From Metridium senile (taxonomy: Eukaryota; Cnidaria; Anthozoa; Actiniaria; Metridiidae), in NCBI GenBank assembly GCA_949775045.1, contig OX459095.1:30035064-30099063 (forward strand): DNA of 64,000 nucleotides, given 5' to 3'. Below are positions 51,241 to 62,564 of the stretch, in pieces; positions within the stretch are counted from its first letter, which is position 1; each line of letters starts with the position of its first letter. A program made the position numbers and the translations under genes. Under the pieces are notes generated by a model. It was not told where the DNA came from, ran no database searches, and saw only the letters and a program-made list of their open reading frames with translations.

Positions 51241-54200
51241 ATTGTATTAAAATAGCATGCGATAAAATCGCCGAACCTTTATCTCTAATATTCAACATAT
51301 CCTTACTCCAGGGAATTTTCCCCGATAATTTGAAAATTGCAAAAGTCACACCCATTGACAAAGGGGGAGTCTCTACTTAATCATCCAATTACCGACCAAT
51401 CTCCACCCTTTCCACATTTGCTCAAATATTCGAAAAACTCATATATTATATAACCAAATGATCAATTATATTGACAAACATGAAATTTTATATGAATATC
51501 AATTTGGCTTTCGGAAAGGCCATTCAACCGTACAAGCTATAACAGAAATCACTGACAATCTAAAAAAATAGACGCTCAATGAGCGCATGTGGCTACTGAA
51601 TAGTGTGAATAGAAATCGAAGGCAAAAGTAAATATAATTACTAGTTTATAGCCCTTCCATCGGAATATTTTGTAAAGAGACGTCCAATGAGCGAATGTGC
51701 AGGGCATAATATTAAATTATTGGTATTTTGGAAATGTAAATATTATGCTAGAAATGATGTGGTATGCTATGGTGGTTCTACAGTCGGCACACAGATTACA
51801 TATATTGACAGTGCAGTGCAATTTGTTGGAACAAATGGAATTAGTCTTTGGAGCAGAAGCAAGAGTAGTGCAATCATATGAGGGAATTGTATGGAAAAAG
51901 TTTTCAAGAACCGTAATGTTTATTCGACTGCTTTTTTATGTAATAGAGTTAAACTGAAATACAAGAGAGATAGATCAAGTCTTTTAATTAATTCCTTTCC
52001 CACTAAATTACAAAAGTCAAGACCTGAACTTGGCGGTGTTTACATAGACCTGATGAATAAAAAAGAAAAAATAATTAATTAATCAACACTTTCCGTTTAC
52101 AAAAGATGAAGCAGAGAAATAAATAGTTGAAGTTTTGAATTTTGAAAAGTTAGTCTTAATAGTGATATATAGTCAATGAATTATTTGCTTATTGAGTTTG
52201 GGTTGAATATGATTTGGGGAAACATGAAAACTCTAGGTGAAGCTGTTAGCTTTTTGTTGCTGGTCATCGTCTTGTTGGTTTTGAATATTGTGCACAAAGA
52301 AAATTATTTTCCACCTATTTTTTGTCAGATGTAGTTTATAGGGTTGTAGTTTTCAATTTTACACAGCAGTTTGAAAAAATATTCATTTTTTTTTAGTCTA
52401 GAATGTTAGCTCTATATCAATAACAATAATGGTTGTTGTCTAGATAGATAGATAATCTAGGTGTTGACTTTCTAAGGATGTTTTATTATTTTTGCCTTAT
52501 TTTCTCTCTCTTCAATGTTCACATAATCTTGTGCAGCATTATTTCCAACAGATCACTTTTTGTACGTTTGATTTTGGCATAAATTGTCATTAGAATTATC
52601 GACAATGTCATAAGAATGCTCAAATTTACTTATCACAGTTTCCATTGTTGTTTGGTAGATGAAAGGTAGTAGAACCTGTAATACAGGTCTGTCATTTTCC
52701 TTGTATATACAACTTGAGGATTTCTTGAATATCCTTCGAGGTTGAATTAATATCCCACTGAATGGGGCTGATTTATTCCACAATGTGACTCACTTTTCCT
52801 ACAAAGAGGCTCATTCATCCTCATGAGAGGCTCATGTATTCCCTAACGGGGTTTTCAGTTCGGTTTTTGTTGTTTGGGACCTGCAAACGGAGGTGATTCA
52901 TCGAAAATACTGAGCGAGCGATTTTGCTGACTCATAAATCCTGGCGTAAATGTCGGCCTAAAAGCTCGCCTAAAAGCTAAATAAAACTTGAAAAACCTTT
53001 CATTTTATTCAATTACGAAAGCTGTGATAAGTAAAAGTTTGAATGCTTTTTCGAAAAATAAACCACAACTTCAGGTTTGTCAAAGGTTCCAGAGATCACG
53101 ATCAATTGCAAGCATGAGGTATTATCGATTGATATTTGTGTTCCTTCGTGAAGGAATCGAAAGAACGAATGCGAGATAGTCGATGACTATTGGTTACAAA
53201 GTTAATCGAATAGATATTGATTGGCTTCGAAGGAGGCTTCGTGTGGAGTTACGGGTATATACTTCGTGTGGTCTCATATCAATCACTTATAGTTGTCAAA
53301 ACGAATAAAACGACTACATGGACATTCAGCAATGAAGTATATACCGATTTCTTACAGCCTTACTTACAATGACTCGATGACATAGTGGCTACGCATTCCC
53401 AGAATGCAGTAGCCACAAAAAGCAGTCGATAATAATATGTATACATGTGGAGTATTTTTAGACTTGTCCAAAGCGTTTGATAGCGTCAATCATTCTATCC
53501 TACTAAAAAAATTAGAAGCTTACGGAATACGCGGTCTACCTTTAAATTGGTTTGCTAGCTATCTTGATAATCGTAAACAATACGTCTCATTAGGTGATAT
53601 TAATTGAATCAGACTTACAAACTATCACTTGCGGCGTGCCCCAAGGGAGTACATTGGGGCCTCTATTGTTTTTGCTTTATATCAATGATCTGCCAAACTG
53701 TTCTTCTTCACTTAACTTTAAAAATTTTTGCAGACGATACTAACACCTTTGCGTCTGATAGTAATATCAAGGCATTAGAAATTAACATGAACACCGAACT
53801 ATCTAAAGTCAAAGAATGGCTTGATATCAATAAACTCTCATTAAACGTTTCTAAGACCAACTTCATGATAATTAAGCCAAAAAGAAAAAAGATGGTTGCT
53901 TAAATATTAAAATCAGCAACAATGATGGCACATTATTTTGTATTGAAAGGAAAAGTTATGTTAAGTACCTTGGGGTTATTCTCGACGATTCACTGTGCTG
54001 GAAACAACAATTATCCTACATTTGTTCGAGAATTTCACGAAACTCTGGAATAATTCTTAAGCTGCTAAGACACTATCTTCCTTTAAAACAACTGAGACAA
54101 ATATATTATAATCTGATTTATCCGTACATATCCTATGCCATTGTGGCTTGGGGTAGCACTTACAAAACGAACATCCAAAGAGTCCAATGCAAACAAAATC

Positions 54201-54557
54201 ATATTGTAAGAATAATGTTTTTTTGCTAGACTCTATGGTAAAAACACTGATAGTGCAAAACCTCTCATCAATCTTCTAAATATCTTGACAGTACATAATG
54301 TATTTCGCTTACACAGTTTTAAGAATTTGTTTACACATGCCAAGAATGTGCATACATACAATACACGATATGCAAGTAAGGATAATTTCTACAAACCAAG
54401 AGTTAAAACCAATATAGGCAAACAATCTCTTTCTTATATTGGCACTGAAATATGGGCTGATCTCCCACCTGACCTAAAAATATTAAATGCGCTTTCATTT
54501 GATAAAAAAGTGAAAGCGTATTTACTATTTGATCAAATTTCTCAACTTTCTAAATAA
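51241..54557 (+). pseudogene. CR1/L2-like LINE ORF2, frameshifted and split
   Basis: Part 1 (51241-51570): AEPLSLIFNISLLQGIFPDN, then NYRPISTLSTFAQIFEKLIY and YQFGFRKGHSTVQAITEI. Part 2 (53425-54557): VFLDLSKAFDSVNHSILLKK with the first catalytic Asp, [28 protein letters not shown] with the catalytic Asp pair, KYLGVILDDSLCWKQQL, AIVAWGSTYKTNIQRVQ and the C-terminal YNTRYASKDNFYKPRVKT. Stops and frameshifts (for example near 51380, 53607, 53725) and a 1.85-kb insertion disable it. The domain order is that of CR1/L2-type LINEs. Confidence 0.9.
51571..53424. mobile_element. 1.85-kb insertion in the LINE, unclassified
   Basis: Inserted between the finger and palm parts of the RT. Near its left end is GTGGCTACTG and near its right end CAGTAGCCAC. 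The right one is also half of a hairpin (gtggctacgcatt...aatgcagtagccac). A plus-strand coding-like stretch (VKLKYKRDRSSLLINSFPTK with RPELGGVYIDLMNKKEK, about 51950-52080) is not recognised. No transposase is seen. Confidence 0.5.
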
Positions 54558-55024
54558 TATTTTCTTTTAGTCAATCATATACGCTATTTCCAATTATTAC
54601 TTAATTGCTTCATATAATTCAAAATTCCAATTGTTTACATCATATATATTTTTGCTAAATTATATATATATATTTTTTTCTATTTCTAAAACTATTTTCT
54701 ATATTATTTCAAAAATGCTTAAACATATTTTTCTGCTCTTTATACCTGATATTCAATTCTGTTAACTTAATACGACAGAAATGGAGGCTAACTCGAAAAC
54801 TCCCCAGTTTATTTAGCTTTCATGCTCATTTACTATATTTTTTAAAGAATATAATTCATTTGCATAACAATTAACTTTCAAAAAAAATAGTAAGCATATC
54901 AATCTAACAGCTATTTCATTCATACTATATATCCATATTATTGTAATAATTATTATTCTTAAAAATATTCTAGTATATTGTAAATAGTTTCACTTAATTA
55001 ACTTAATTAATGTTAATTTTTCTT

Positions 55025-55062
55025 CAAAGAGCGAAATAAACTCATTCATTCATTCATTCAAT
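55025..55062 (+). repeat. LINE 3' tail with (ATTC)n
   Basis: agcgaaataaactc followed by four to five attc units marks the 3' end of the LINE that starts at 51241. Unrelated repeat sequence begins directly after. Confidence 0.7.
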
Positions 55063-55860
55063 TGTGTCACGACACGCTAACGTGACAAGTTCTATTTTTG
55101 GCGCGTTTGCCAATGCCAAGCCACCTTTTTGCTTCAAATTTGCTTCAAATTTTCTTCAAACACAAGACAAAACGCTGAGAAAAATCAAGATTTTTAGCTT
55201 CAAAGTGACAAAAACATTATTTTAACTAGACCTCAATAGGTGGTATAAAAGGAAAAAGGGAAATTTTAAAACATTTCTTTGTAAAAAAAAAAAAAAAAAT
55301 TTATCGTATTGGATTTACTAAAAAGTAGTCATGGCAAATCTTCAAAACAAAACAAAAAGTTCTTTTGAAGTGGAATTAAAAGCCTCAAGAATAAGTTCTA
55401 CCAACACAAGATCGATTTGAAAAAACAAGGGATTTTACTATGAAAAACTTTGTGTAAAACATCATTTTGTGCTGTAAAAAAAACTTTAACGACTTTGAAG
55501 TAAAAACTACAAGTAGACTTTGAAGTAAAAAAAAGCTCGTTTAGTAAGCAGAAAATAGTCAATATTGCTAAATAAACAGAAGCTATTCAACCAATTTTAA
55601 AATATGTTTGTATTTCAATCTTTGATGTTTTTCGTTAATGAGGATTAAAAAGTACATAAATAAACACCTTTTTCAATCGACCAAAGGCCACGAAAAGTAC
55701 AATTTACACATGCACAAACATCGTTTCATGTACGGTTTTTATCTCAAAAAGTAAATGAAATTGAGATAAACCTTTTCTCTTTTCTTTCTATAAAAAAACA
55801 AAGAACGGATTTTTCCTATTTGAGGCTTAATTATTGAAAGTTTTTAATATAAAAATTTAT
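55063..55860 (+). repeat. partial copy of the TAGCRGAGCTCC element (direct orientation)
   Basis: Matches 42115-42900 from tgtcacgac(a/a)cgctaac to ggcttaattattg. Its orientation is opposite to the copy at 50737-51240 on the other side of the LINE. Confidence 0.75.
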
Positions 55861-55999
55861 TTCTTAAAAACGCATGTCACAAAAGTCTCGATGCTTTTTA
55901 CAATAAAAGTGGTGTCATATCTATATATAATAAAAAATCTGGAATATATGAACATTGGTATAAAATATATATGTAAAAATTAATTGATATAAAAAAAAA

Positions 56000-57725
56000 T
56001 CAAAACGCTAATTTAAAAAAATAAGTTTTTAAGCTTTTTTTTAAAGTCAGCGATGGAGTTGTTATTGAGTCTAATGTTGTCAGGAAGACTGTTCCACAGT
56101 CTTGGAGCAGCAATACTAAACATTCGATCGCCAAAAGAGGATGGTCTTGATCTTGGAATCTAAAGGAGGCCTTTATTGGATGATCTAAGCTTACGTGTAG
56201 GAATATAAGGAACGATGAGTTGTTTGATGTCATTTAGTGCTTTGTAAACAAGGAGAGCGGTCTTAAGGTAGTACCGGATACTTGGATTTCTTCAATGAAT
56301 TTTTTTATAAATCCTGTCATTTATAGATAATTGTTAGGCAAGTCAAAAATCACCGTATTGGTTATAGAGTTATAAGATATAGTAAAAGTAGGTATTTGCA
56401 ATATTTTGCGGTGATTTGCTCAAAAGTACCTATTCAAAGCAGTCAAAAGAATGCGAACGTATTCTACTAGGAAAAGCATAAGATTATATCAAACGATAGA
56501 TCTAAGGGTTATCTAGCATTTGATGTCATAAAAATTATTGAATCATTTCAAAATATGGGTATAAGTGAACCATAGAAGCACAATTCTACGCCAATTACGC
56601 ACCCTATACGTGTATAGAGTTGTAGCATTTGTAAAATTTCAGAAAATTAAATCAATGAATATTTTATTTTTTATTCTAAATCGTAAGAATAGTAAATGCA
56701 GTCTTGAATAAAAAGAAAAAAATTGGGGGTCCCCGTACTAATAGGCGAGTTATAAGCGACCGAATCCATTTTGTTGTCAAAAAAAACAAAACACGGCAAC
56801 GATCCGCGCGGGACTGGGTTCTAGTACTTTAAACATCTGCTTAAAACTTGTCAAATTATCCTTGTCATCTCCAGAAACTCTAAAACCTATTTTGTATTAG
56901 TTTTACGACTAAAGACGTAAAAATTATATTTTATGTATTCATTTTTACAAAGTTGTAAATTTGTTGTTTTGAGACAAAACAGCGACCTTGACAGGTAGTG
57001 AAAATCTGAGCATGTTTCGAAAAATGTCCCATTTTAACTCCAAAGTTGCATGAAATGACATAATACTTTCTTAAGTTATAGATAAGGATTCAAATTAAAA
57101 TATTATTTAGATAAATTTTCCAAAAACGCAAATAAATGATGGAAAACGAGATGCGCGAAATGGATGCGCAGTAGCAAGAGTCCGGGACTACCTTAAATTT
57201 TATTCTTTGGTCGACGGGTAGCCAGTGAAGATTGTAAAGAGTCGGCGTAATATGTTCTGATTGCTTTAATCCAGTCACCAGCCTTGCGGCAGCATTCTGA
57301 ACACGTTGTAATTTAGCAATCTCAGCAGCAGGCAGACCATAAAAAAGGCTGTTACAATTATTCAATATGTGAAGATATGAATGCGTGGATCAAACGTTCC
57401 GTTGAATGGCTAGGTACTTGCGTATTTTACGAATGTTATGTAAGGCAAAAAAAGCAGATTTACAAACGTTGTTTATTTGAGACTGAAAGACAAATGTGTA
57501 TCAATGATAACACCCAAATCTCGAACCTCGGTCTTTATTGTTATTCTAACAGATCCAATGTTGATATCTGAGCACGTAGGAACATATTTTGTGAAGTTCG
57601 AGTAGATATGTATGATCTCTGTTTTGCCATTGTTGAGTATTAGTTTATTGGTAATAGACCAGGTTTTGATATTTTGCACACATTTCTCAAGCTTATTGAT
57701 GGAGGAAGCACGATCATCAGGTTTT
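56000..57725 (-). pseudogene. CR1/L2-like LINE ORF2 remnant, minus strand
   Basis: Minus-strand text in order: DRASSINKLEKCVQNIKTWS, KLILNNGKTEIIH and VRDLGVIIDTHLSF (57720-57473), then NNCNSLFYGLPAAEIAKLQR, NAAARLVTGLKQSEHITPTL and LHWLPVDQRIKFK (57365-57197). After a TTAA insertion it continues KTALLVYKALNDIKQLIVPY and FGDRMFSIAAPRLWNSLPD (56262-56080), ending FKKKLKTYFF near 56010. Stops and frameshifts are present. The Ngaro-like element cuts it at 57725. Confidence 0.88.
56267..57192. mobile_element. 926-bp TTAA-flanked element (GGTAGTACCGGA ends)
   Basis: Inverted ends GGTAGTMCCGGA are flanked by TTAA (56263-56266, 57193-57196). Removing the element and one TTAA restores the LINE reading frame exactly (QRIKFK joined to TALLVYK), which proves the insertion. 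No transposase. Confidence 0.9.
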
Positions 57726-57868
57726 AATGTGCCTAAATGGAATTTAGGCTAGTTAGAACCGAGACAAGCAGGTCAGCGGTTTGTTCTTGTGCCCTGACAT
57801 TAGCTGGGACTCCCCGCACTACCAGTCCCTCGTGCTTTGCTAGTTGTCTTCAACGATTGCAGTACTCT
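57726..57868 (+). repeat. Ngaro-like direct repeat A1
   Basis: At least 143 bp identical to 63858-64000 (aatgtgcctaaatggaattt to gattgcagtactct). The true length is unknown because the second copy meets the window edge. Confidence 0.9.
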
Positions 57869-57913
57869 GTTGTATACAGCATTTGTTCGTTATTCTACAT
57901 TTCTAGTATTTTT

Positions 57914-59077
57914 ATGGTTCGAAAAACCCGTACACGTCGTTACACTGATACCAACATGCTTCCAACACCAACAACAACCTCATCGTCCTCCAGTTCGGCA
58001 CCCCCGGCTACTACAGCTCCTGGGACGTCAGTCACGAACACTGACCTCGCTGTGTCCCCTCAATTCATCGCCGCGGTAGCGCAGGCAGTAAAGGCAGCCT
58101 TGGACGCTGATCGACCGTCCGCACAACTCCCTGTCTCTTCAGACCCAGCGTCAAGCAATGTCTCCGCAAGTGCATCGTCGAATCCTGGCGTCGTGACGAC
58201 CAACATCACCTCAGGTCTCCCAGCCGGGCCACAAGGTAGGTCTCTTGTTGTGCCTACCTTTGTGAACACTTTTGTCTCCCCGGTCGCGAGTGTGTTTTCT
58301 CCCGGGGAAATTAGCGCTGCAGCTTCTCTAGCCGGTAGTCCGTCCTTGCCCGCGGCGTTCTCTACAGCTAGCATTCCTGCTCTTCCGGCCTTGGGTCAAC
58401 CATTTATTGTTGGGCCTGGGTTTTCGCCGATACCGGCAAAATTGGTAACTCGTATCACGGCAGGGAAATTTATTGAAATGGCCGACTTGCTGGCTGCCAA
58501 CCTTCAGCAAATCGACCATGAGCCGCAAGTACTGTTTGACGGCCGCCTGGTGCTCACAACCGGCCCCAGGCGCCAACGTAAGCAACTCGACGACATTGCT
58601 GCCTGGGTTGAAGCCTTCTCAATCTACACGTTAGTGCTAACCAATACCTTTCCCCACCGTTGGAAAGATCTAACGCAGTACAAGCTGCTCATCCTACGCA
58701 CTTCCCGTCAGTTTGGAGGCAACGTATGGCTTGCTTATGACCGGGCGTTTCGTGAGCATGCCGCCGCAGCGAGTCTAACTGACTGGTCGACAATGAATGT
58801 CGAAATATTTAATTTTCATTCAGCTGGGGTCTCGAAGCGTACGATCTCTAGCACCAACACCGTCGAACAGTCAACCGAACCTACAGGTTCCGTCCAAGCT
58901 ACAGAGATCTGCAGGTCGTGGAATAGAGGTCGCTGTTCATCGCCTTTCTCTACATGTCGGTATTTGCACAAGTGTGTGAACTGTCGTGGTTCACATCGCA
59001 ATACCGAGTGTTTTGACAAGCCATTTCCACCCAGCTCACAGGCATGGGGGCAACCTACTAAACGCAAGAGACCGTAA
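57914..59077 (+). CDS. Ngaro-like ORF1, gag-like zinc-finger protein
   Basis: Start taken at ATG 57914 (MVRKTRTRRYTDTNML) because the open frame upstream is terminal-repeat sequence. It is about 387 residues. The N-terminal half is Ser/Thr/Pro/Ala-rich and low-complexity. A conserved middle (about residues 175-300) includes ITAGKFIEMADLLAANLQQI and NTFPHRWKDLTQYKLLILRT. The C-terminus holds CRSWNRGRCSSPFSTCRYLH, a C-x7-C-x6-C-x3-H finger, then CVNCRGSHRNTEC, a C-x2-C-x3-H-x4-C knuckle. The protein probably binds element RNA. Confidence 0.8.
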   Translation: MVRKTRTRRYTDTNMLPTPTTTSSSSSSAPPATTAPGTSVTNTDLAVSPQFIAAVAQAVKAALDADRPSAQLPVSSDPASSNVSASASSNPGVVTTNITSGLPAGPQGRSLVVPTFVNTFVSPVASVFSPGEISAAASLAGSPSLPAAFSTASIPALPALGQPFIVGPGFSPIPAKLVTRITAGKFIEMADLLAANLQQIDHEPQVLFDGRLVLTTGPRRQRKQLDDIAAWVEAFSIYTLVLTNTFPHRWKDLTQYKLLILRTSRQFGGNVWLAYDRAFREHAAAASLTDWSTMNVEIFNFHSAGVSKRTISSTNTVEQSTEPTGSVQATEICRSWNRGRCSSPFSTCRYLHKCVNCRGSHRNTECFDKPFPPSSQAWGQPTKRKRP

Positions 59078-59459
59078 GGAACACTTTACTTTTCTTTTAC
59101 ATTTTAATTTGCATAGAAGCGTTGCAGATTTACTTTATTACGCCTTATTGTACTCTGGTAGCACTGCTACTATTTTCGTGTTATAGTTATTTTTATCTGT
59201 CATTTATACTAGTAGGTTATCAGTAGGTCAAGATGCTTGTCATCATTATGTTGTAAAGTAGTAGTTCTCAAGAGGATTTCTTGTTGACCTGCCATGTGCT
59301 AAGGATACTAATGGGTGTTTTGTTAATGGGATTAAATGGCTTTCTCACGATTCGAGTCATTCATTTATTGTTGCTTTAACTATAGTTAGATATGTTTTCC
59401 CCTTTAATAAATAGCGCCAAGCACAGTCGCCATCATTCGTCCTTAAAACCTGCCCTATT

Positions 59460-60880
59460 CATTTAGCTGATGGATCATTGCGGATCTAGCACGATTTTAT
59501 TGTTGTACCTTATGGTCGCTGCGCATATATAGCCGGATACTTGCATAAAATATATATATATATAAAGTAAAATAAATTCCTAAAATTCCTTTTTGCCGAT
59601 ATGGATCATTGCAGCGCTATCATAATTATACGCCTGTGCAGGTAGTATAGGTCACTGCGGACCCGTAGAAGTAGATATTTCATTGTTATTATAACAACAG
59701 CGCTTAGCGATAGCGTGATAGCATAACTTTTCGCGTGCCGTACTCTTCGTAGCCGATGGGTCATTGCAGCTCGAGCGCACTTATCGATATGTACTTGTCT
59801 TTAATAATAAGCGGGACTATTTTTAGTCTATCACGTGCCTCACTCTTCATGGCTGATGGATCATTGCGGATCTATCATAATTATGCATTATAGATCACTG
59901 CGGATTTATAGATTTCGATATATACTCGCCGTAACAAAATAGGCGGTTGAGCATACTTTAGCCTATAGCTATCAAGTGCCTTACTCTACATGGCTGATGG
60001 ATCACTGCGGATCTATTATAATTATATGCGTGTGCATGCATTATAGATCACTGCGGATCTATAGTTGTCGATATATTGCCTTCAAAACAAACGAAAAACA
60101 AAAACAAAAAAATAGGCGGTTGGGCATATCTTAGCCTATCACGTGCCGTACTCCTCATGGCTGATGGATCACTGCGGATCTATCATAATTATGTCGTGTT
60201 TATGCATTATAGATCACTGCGGATCTATAGATTTTGATATATACTCGCCTTAAAATAAAACAAGCGGTTGGGCATATTTTAGCCTATCACGTGCCGTACT
60301 CTTCATGGCTGATGGATCACTGCGGATCTATCATAATTATATGCGTATGTATGCATTATAGATCACCGCGGATCTATAGATTTTGATATATACAAGTTTT
60401 GGAATAAAATAAGCAGTTGGACATAGTTAAGCCTATCGCATGCCTTGCTCTTCGTGGCCGATTGACAATTGCGGATCCATCATAAATATATGCGGGCGCA
60501 CGCACAATAGATATTTGCGGAACCGTGGCTCAAGATATTTAAAGCCGTATAAAGCCATTATAGATCACAGCGTAGTTGAAGCTCTAGATATATTTATCTT
60601 TTTAACATCGCCAGGCTTTCCGCGTGCGTTTACTCTTTTGTGTGTTAGATCATTGTGGAGTTTCACTTTTGGCTCATGTACAAGCGTTACTGATCATTGC
60701 GGACCAGTGGCATCATCTGCATATTTGCCGTTGTAAACAGCACGTAGCTTGACGCACAATTCGGCTTTGTAGCGTGCCTTATTCTCTTTAGCCGAGGGGA
60801 TCCTAGCGGATCACGGCAGAGTTAGCAGGTTGGAATAATACGCACGTATAACAGATCACTACGGTTCCGGTTCCGTTTAG
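59460..60880 (+). repeat. tandem-repeat spacer built on GATCAYTGCGGAYC
   Basis: Degenerate units of about 140-170 bp, best preserved at 59820-60420. Each holds two copies of the 14-nt motif: one in ctgatggatcactgcggatc followed by tatcataattat, one in tatagatcactgcggatcta. About 19 recognisable motif copies occur from 59471 to 60870, the outer ones decayed. It lies between ORF1 and pol of the Ngaro-like element and is non-coding. Confidence 0.85.
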
Positions 60881-60884
60881 ACCC

Positions 60885-62564
60885 GTGCGCTTCACTTGCG
60901 GTAACTGTACCACGGCAACTTGCCTAATTTGTCTTTTCATTCCGGCAGATCACCCGTTGCCACCCGCGAATCACGTTACCCCTCTAGTGGCAGACAACTT
61001 CGACCGGGAACTAAGGCACCACCCAGATCAAATGCAGGTTTCCTATGTGCTAGATGGCATACGAAACGGTTTCAGATTGGGGTTTCACGACACTCAGGAG
61101 CTCAAATCTGCACGAAAGAATAAGCCTTCAGCTCATCAGCATCCCAAAGTCATCGACGATTACCTGGCTAATGAAGTGGCACGAAAACGTGTGGCTGGCC
61201 CCTTTCCATCCCCGCCTCTAGCTAACCTTCACGTCAGTAGCTTTGGCGTAGTACCCAAAAAGGGTCAATCAAACAAATGGCGTTTAATACTCGACTTGTC
61301 GTCTCCCGGAGGACGAAGCGTGAACGACGGCGTCGATCCAGACGAATGTTCGCTTCAGTACGTTAGAATGGACCACATTATAACTATGGTAGGCAAGTAC
61401 GGCACGGGGGCTTTAATGGCCAAATTTGATGTGGAAGCAGCCTATCGCAACATTGCGATACACCCCACTGATCGTTACTTGCTTGGCATGAAGTGGCGCG
61501 GCTACTACTATGTGGATCTCACCTTACCGTTTGGTCTTCGGTCTGCTCCTTATATTTTTAACTCGGTGGCGTCCATGGTGGAATGGATTTTACTAAACAA
61601 TTATCAGGTTTCTGATCTGGTACACTATCTGGACGATTTCATTACCGTAGGTGCGCCGGACTCCAACCAGTGTCAGACTAACCTTTCAAAAGCCTTGGCC
61701 GTCTGCAAGATGCTAGGTCTTCCGCTTCATCCAGACAAGTGCGAGGGACCATCGGAATCCCTTGTTATCCTGGGCATCGAACTGGACTCTCGTCGTCAAG
61801 TCGCCCGTCTACCCCAGGAAAAGCTTATGGCCTTACATCAGCTGTTACGGTCTTGGACGTCCCGCAGTTATTGCAACAGGCGTCAATTAGAGTCTCTGAT
61901 CGGTCACCTTCACCATGCTGCGAAGGTTGTATGGCCAGGCAGAGCCTTTATCCGTCGCATGATCGATCTCTTGGCCTGCTTCCGCCGAAAAGATCATCCG
62001 ATAAGATTGAATAGAGAATTCCGTCTTGACCTCCAGTGGTGGGTTCGTTTCCTTGCAGAGTGGAATGGAGTTACGTTTTGGCAATTCCCTGGTCTATCAT
62101 CGCAGCCGGATGTAGAAGTAACATCGGATGCTTCAGGGGCTATTGGATATGGAGCTTTCTATCTTAACCAATGGTTCAACGGCTATTGGCACCAGGGACA
62201 AGTCCAACAATCCATTGCCTATAAGGAACTTTTCCCAATCGTCATTGCCGCGCATACCTGGGGACCCAATTGGTCTCAAATGCATGTCCTTTTTCGCACT
62301 GACAATGAAGCCGTTGCATACATAGTAAACGCTAAGACATCAAAAATTCCCTGTATAATGCATTTGGTTAGGGCGCTTTTGATGTGTGCAGCGCGCTATA
62401 ATTTTAGCTTTAAAGCCCTACACATTCCAGGTGTGCAAAATGAGATCGCTGACGCGCTTTCTCGTTTTCGTTGGCAGGAGTTTCGACGCCTAGCTCCGTG
62501 GGCCAACTCGATGCCATCACTAATGCCGCAGGAGCTTCTACTGCCACTACTACTGACAGACTAG
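60885..62564 (+). CDS. Ngaro-like RT-RNase H polyprotein
   Basis: 559 codons opening at GTG after a TAG, with no clear ATG start, so a spliced or recoded start is likely. RT motifs: FGVVPKKGQSNKWRLILDLS, AKFDVEAAYRNIAIHP (first catalytic Asp, about residue 185), LPFGLRSAPYIFN and VHYLDDFITVG (catalytic Asp pair, about 250). RNase H motifs: VTSDASGAIGYGAF (Asp), YKELFPIVIAAHTW (Glu), LFRTDNEAVAYIVN (Asp) and HIPGVQNEIADALSR. No methyltransferase block follows, unlike the DIRS copy. It overlaps the recombinase ORF by about 94 nt in another frame. The ORF is intact. Confidence 0.9.
   Translation: MRFTCGNCTTATCLICLFIPADHPLPPANHVTPLVADNFDRELRHHPDQMQVSYVLDGIRNGFRLGFHDTQELKSARKNKPSAHQHPKVIDDYLANEVARKRVAGPFPSPPLANLHVSSFGVVPKKGQSNKWRLILDLSSPGGRSVNDGVDPDECSLQYVRMDHIITMVGKYGTGALMAKFDVEAAYRNIAIHPTDRYLLGMKWRGYYYVDLTLPFGLRSAPYIFNSVASMVEWILLNNYQVSDLVHYLDDFITVGAPDSNQCQTNLSKALAVCKMLGLPLHPDKCEGPSESLVILGIELDSRRQVARLPQEKLMALHQLLRSWTSRSYCNRRQLESLIGHLHHAAKVVWPGRAFIRRMIDLLACFRRKDHPIRLNREFRLDLQWWVRFLAEWNGVTFWQFPGLSSQPDVEVTSDASGAIGYGAFYLNQWFNGYWHQGQVQQSIAYKELFPIVIAAHTWGPNWSQMHVLFRTDNEAVAYIVNAKTSKIPCIMHLVRALLMCAARYNFSFKALHIPGVQNEIADALSRFRWQEFRRLAPWANSMPSLMPQELLLPLLLTD

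Noticed and set aside
49346..57700. search for LRRCT or transmembrane exon after A12
   Set aside because: No cysteine-cap pattern or spliced hydrophobic exon could be found; only LINE and repeat sequence is present.
57737..57913. upstream extension of the Ngaro-like ORF1
   Set aside because: This part is mostly terminal-repeat DNA (also present at 63858-64000); the ATG at 57914 starts the protein-like text.
59460..60880. CRISPR-like array
   Set aside because: The units are degenerate, the spacers are themselves repeated, and this is an animal retroelement; it does not fit CRISPR.
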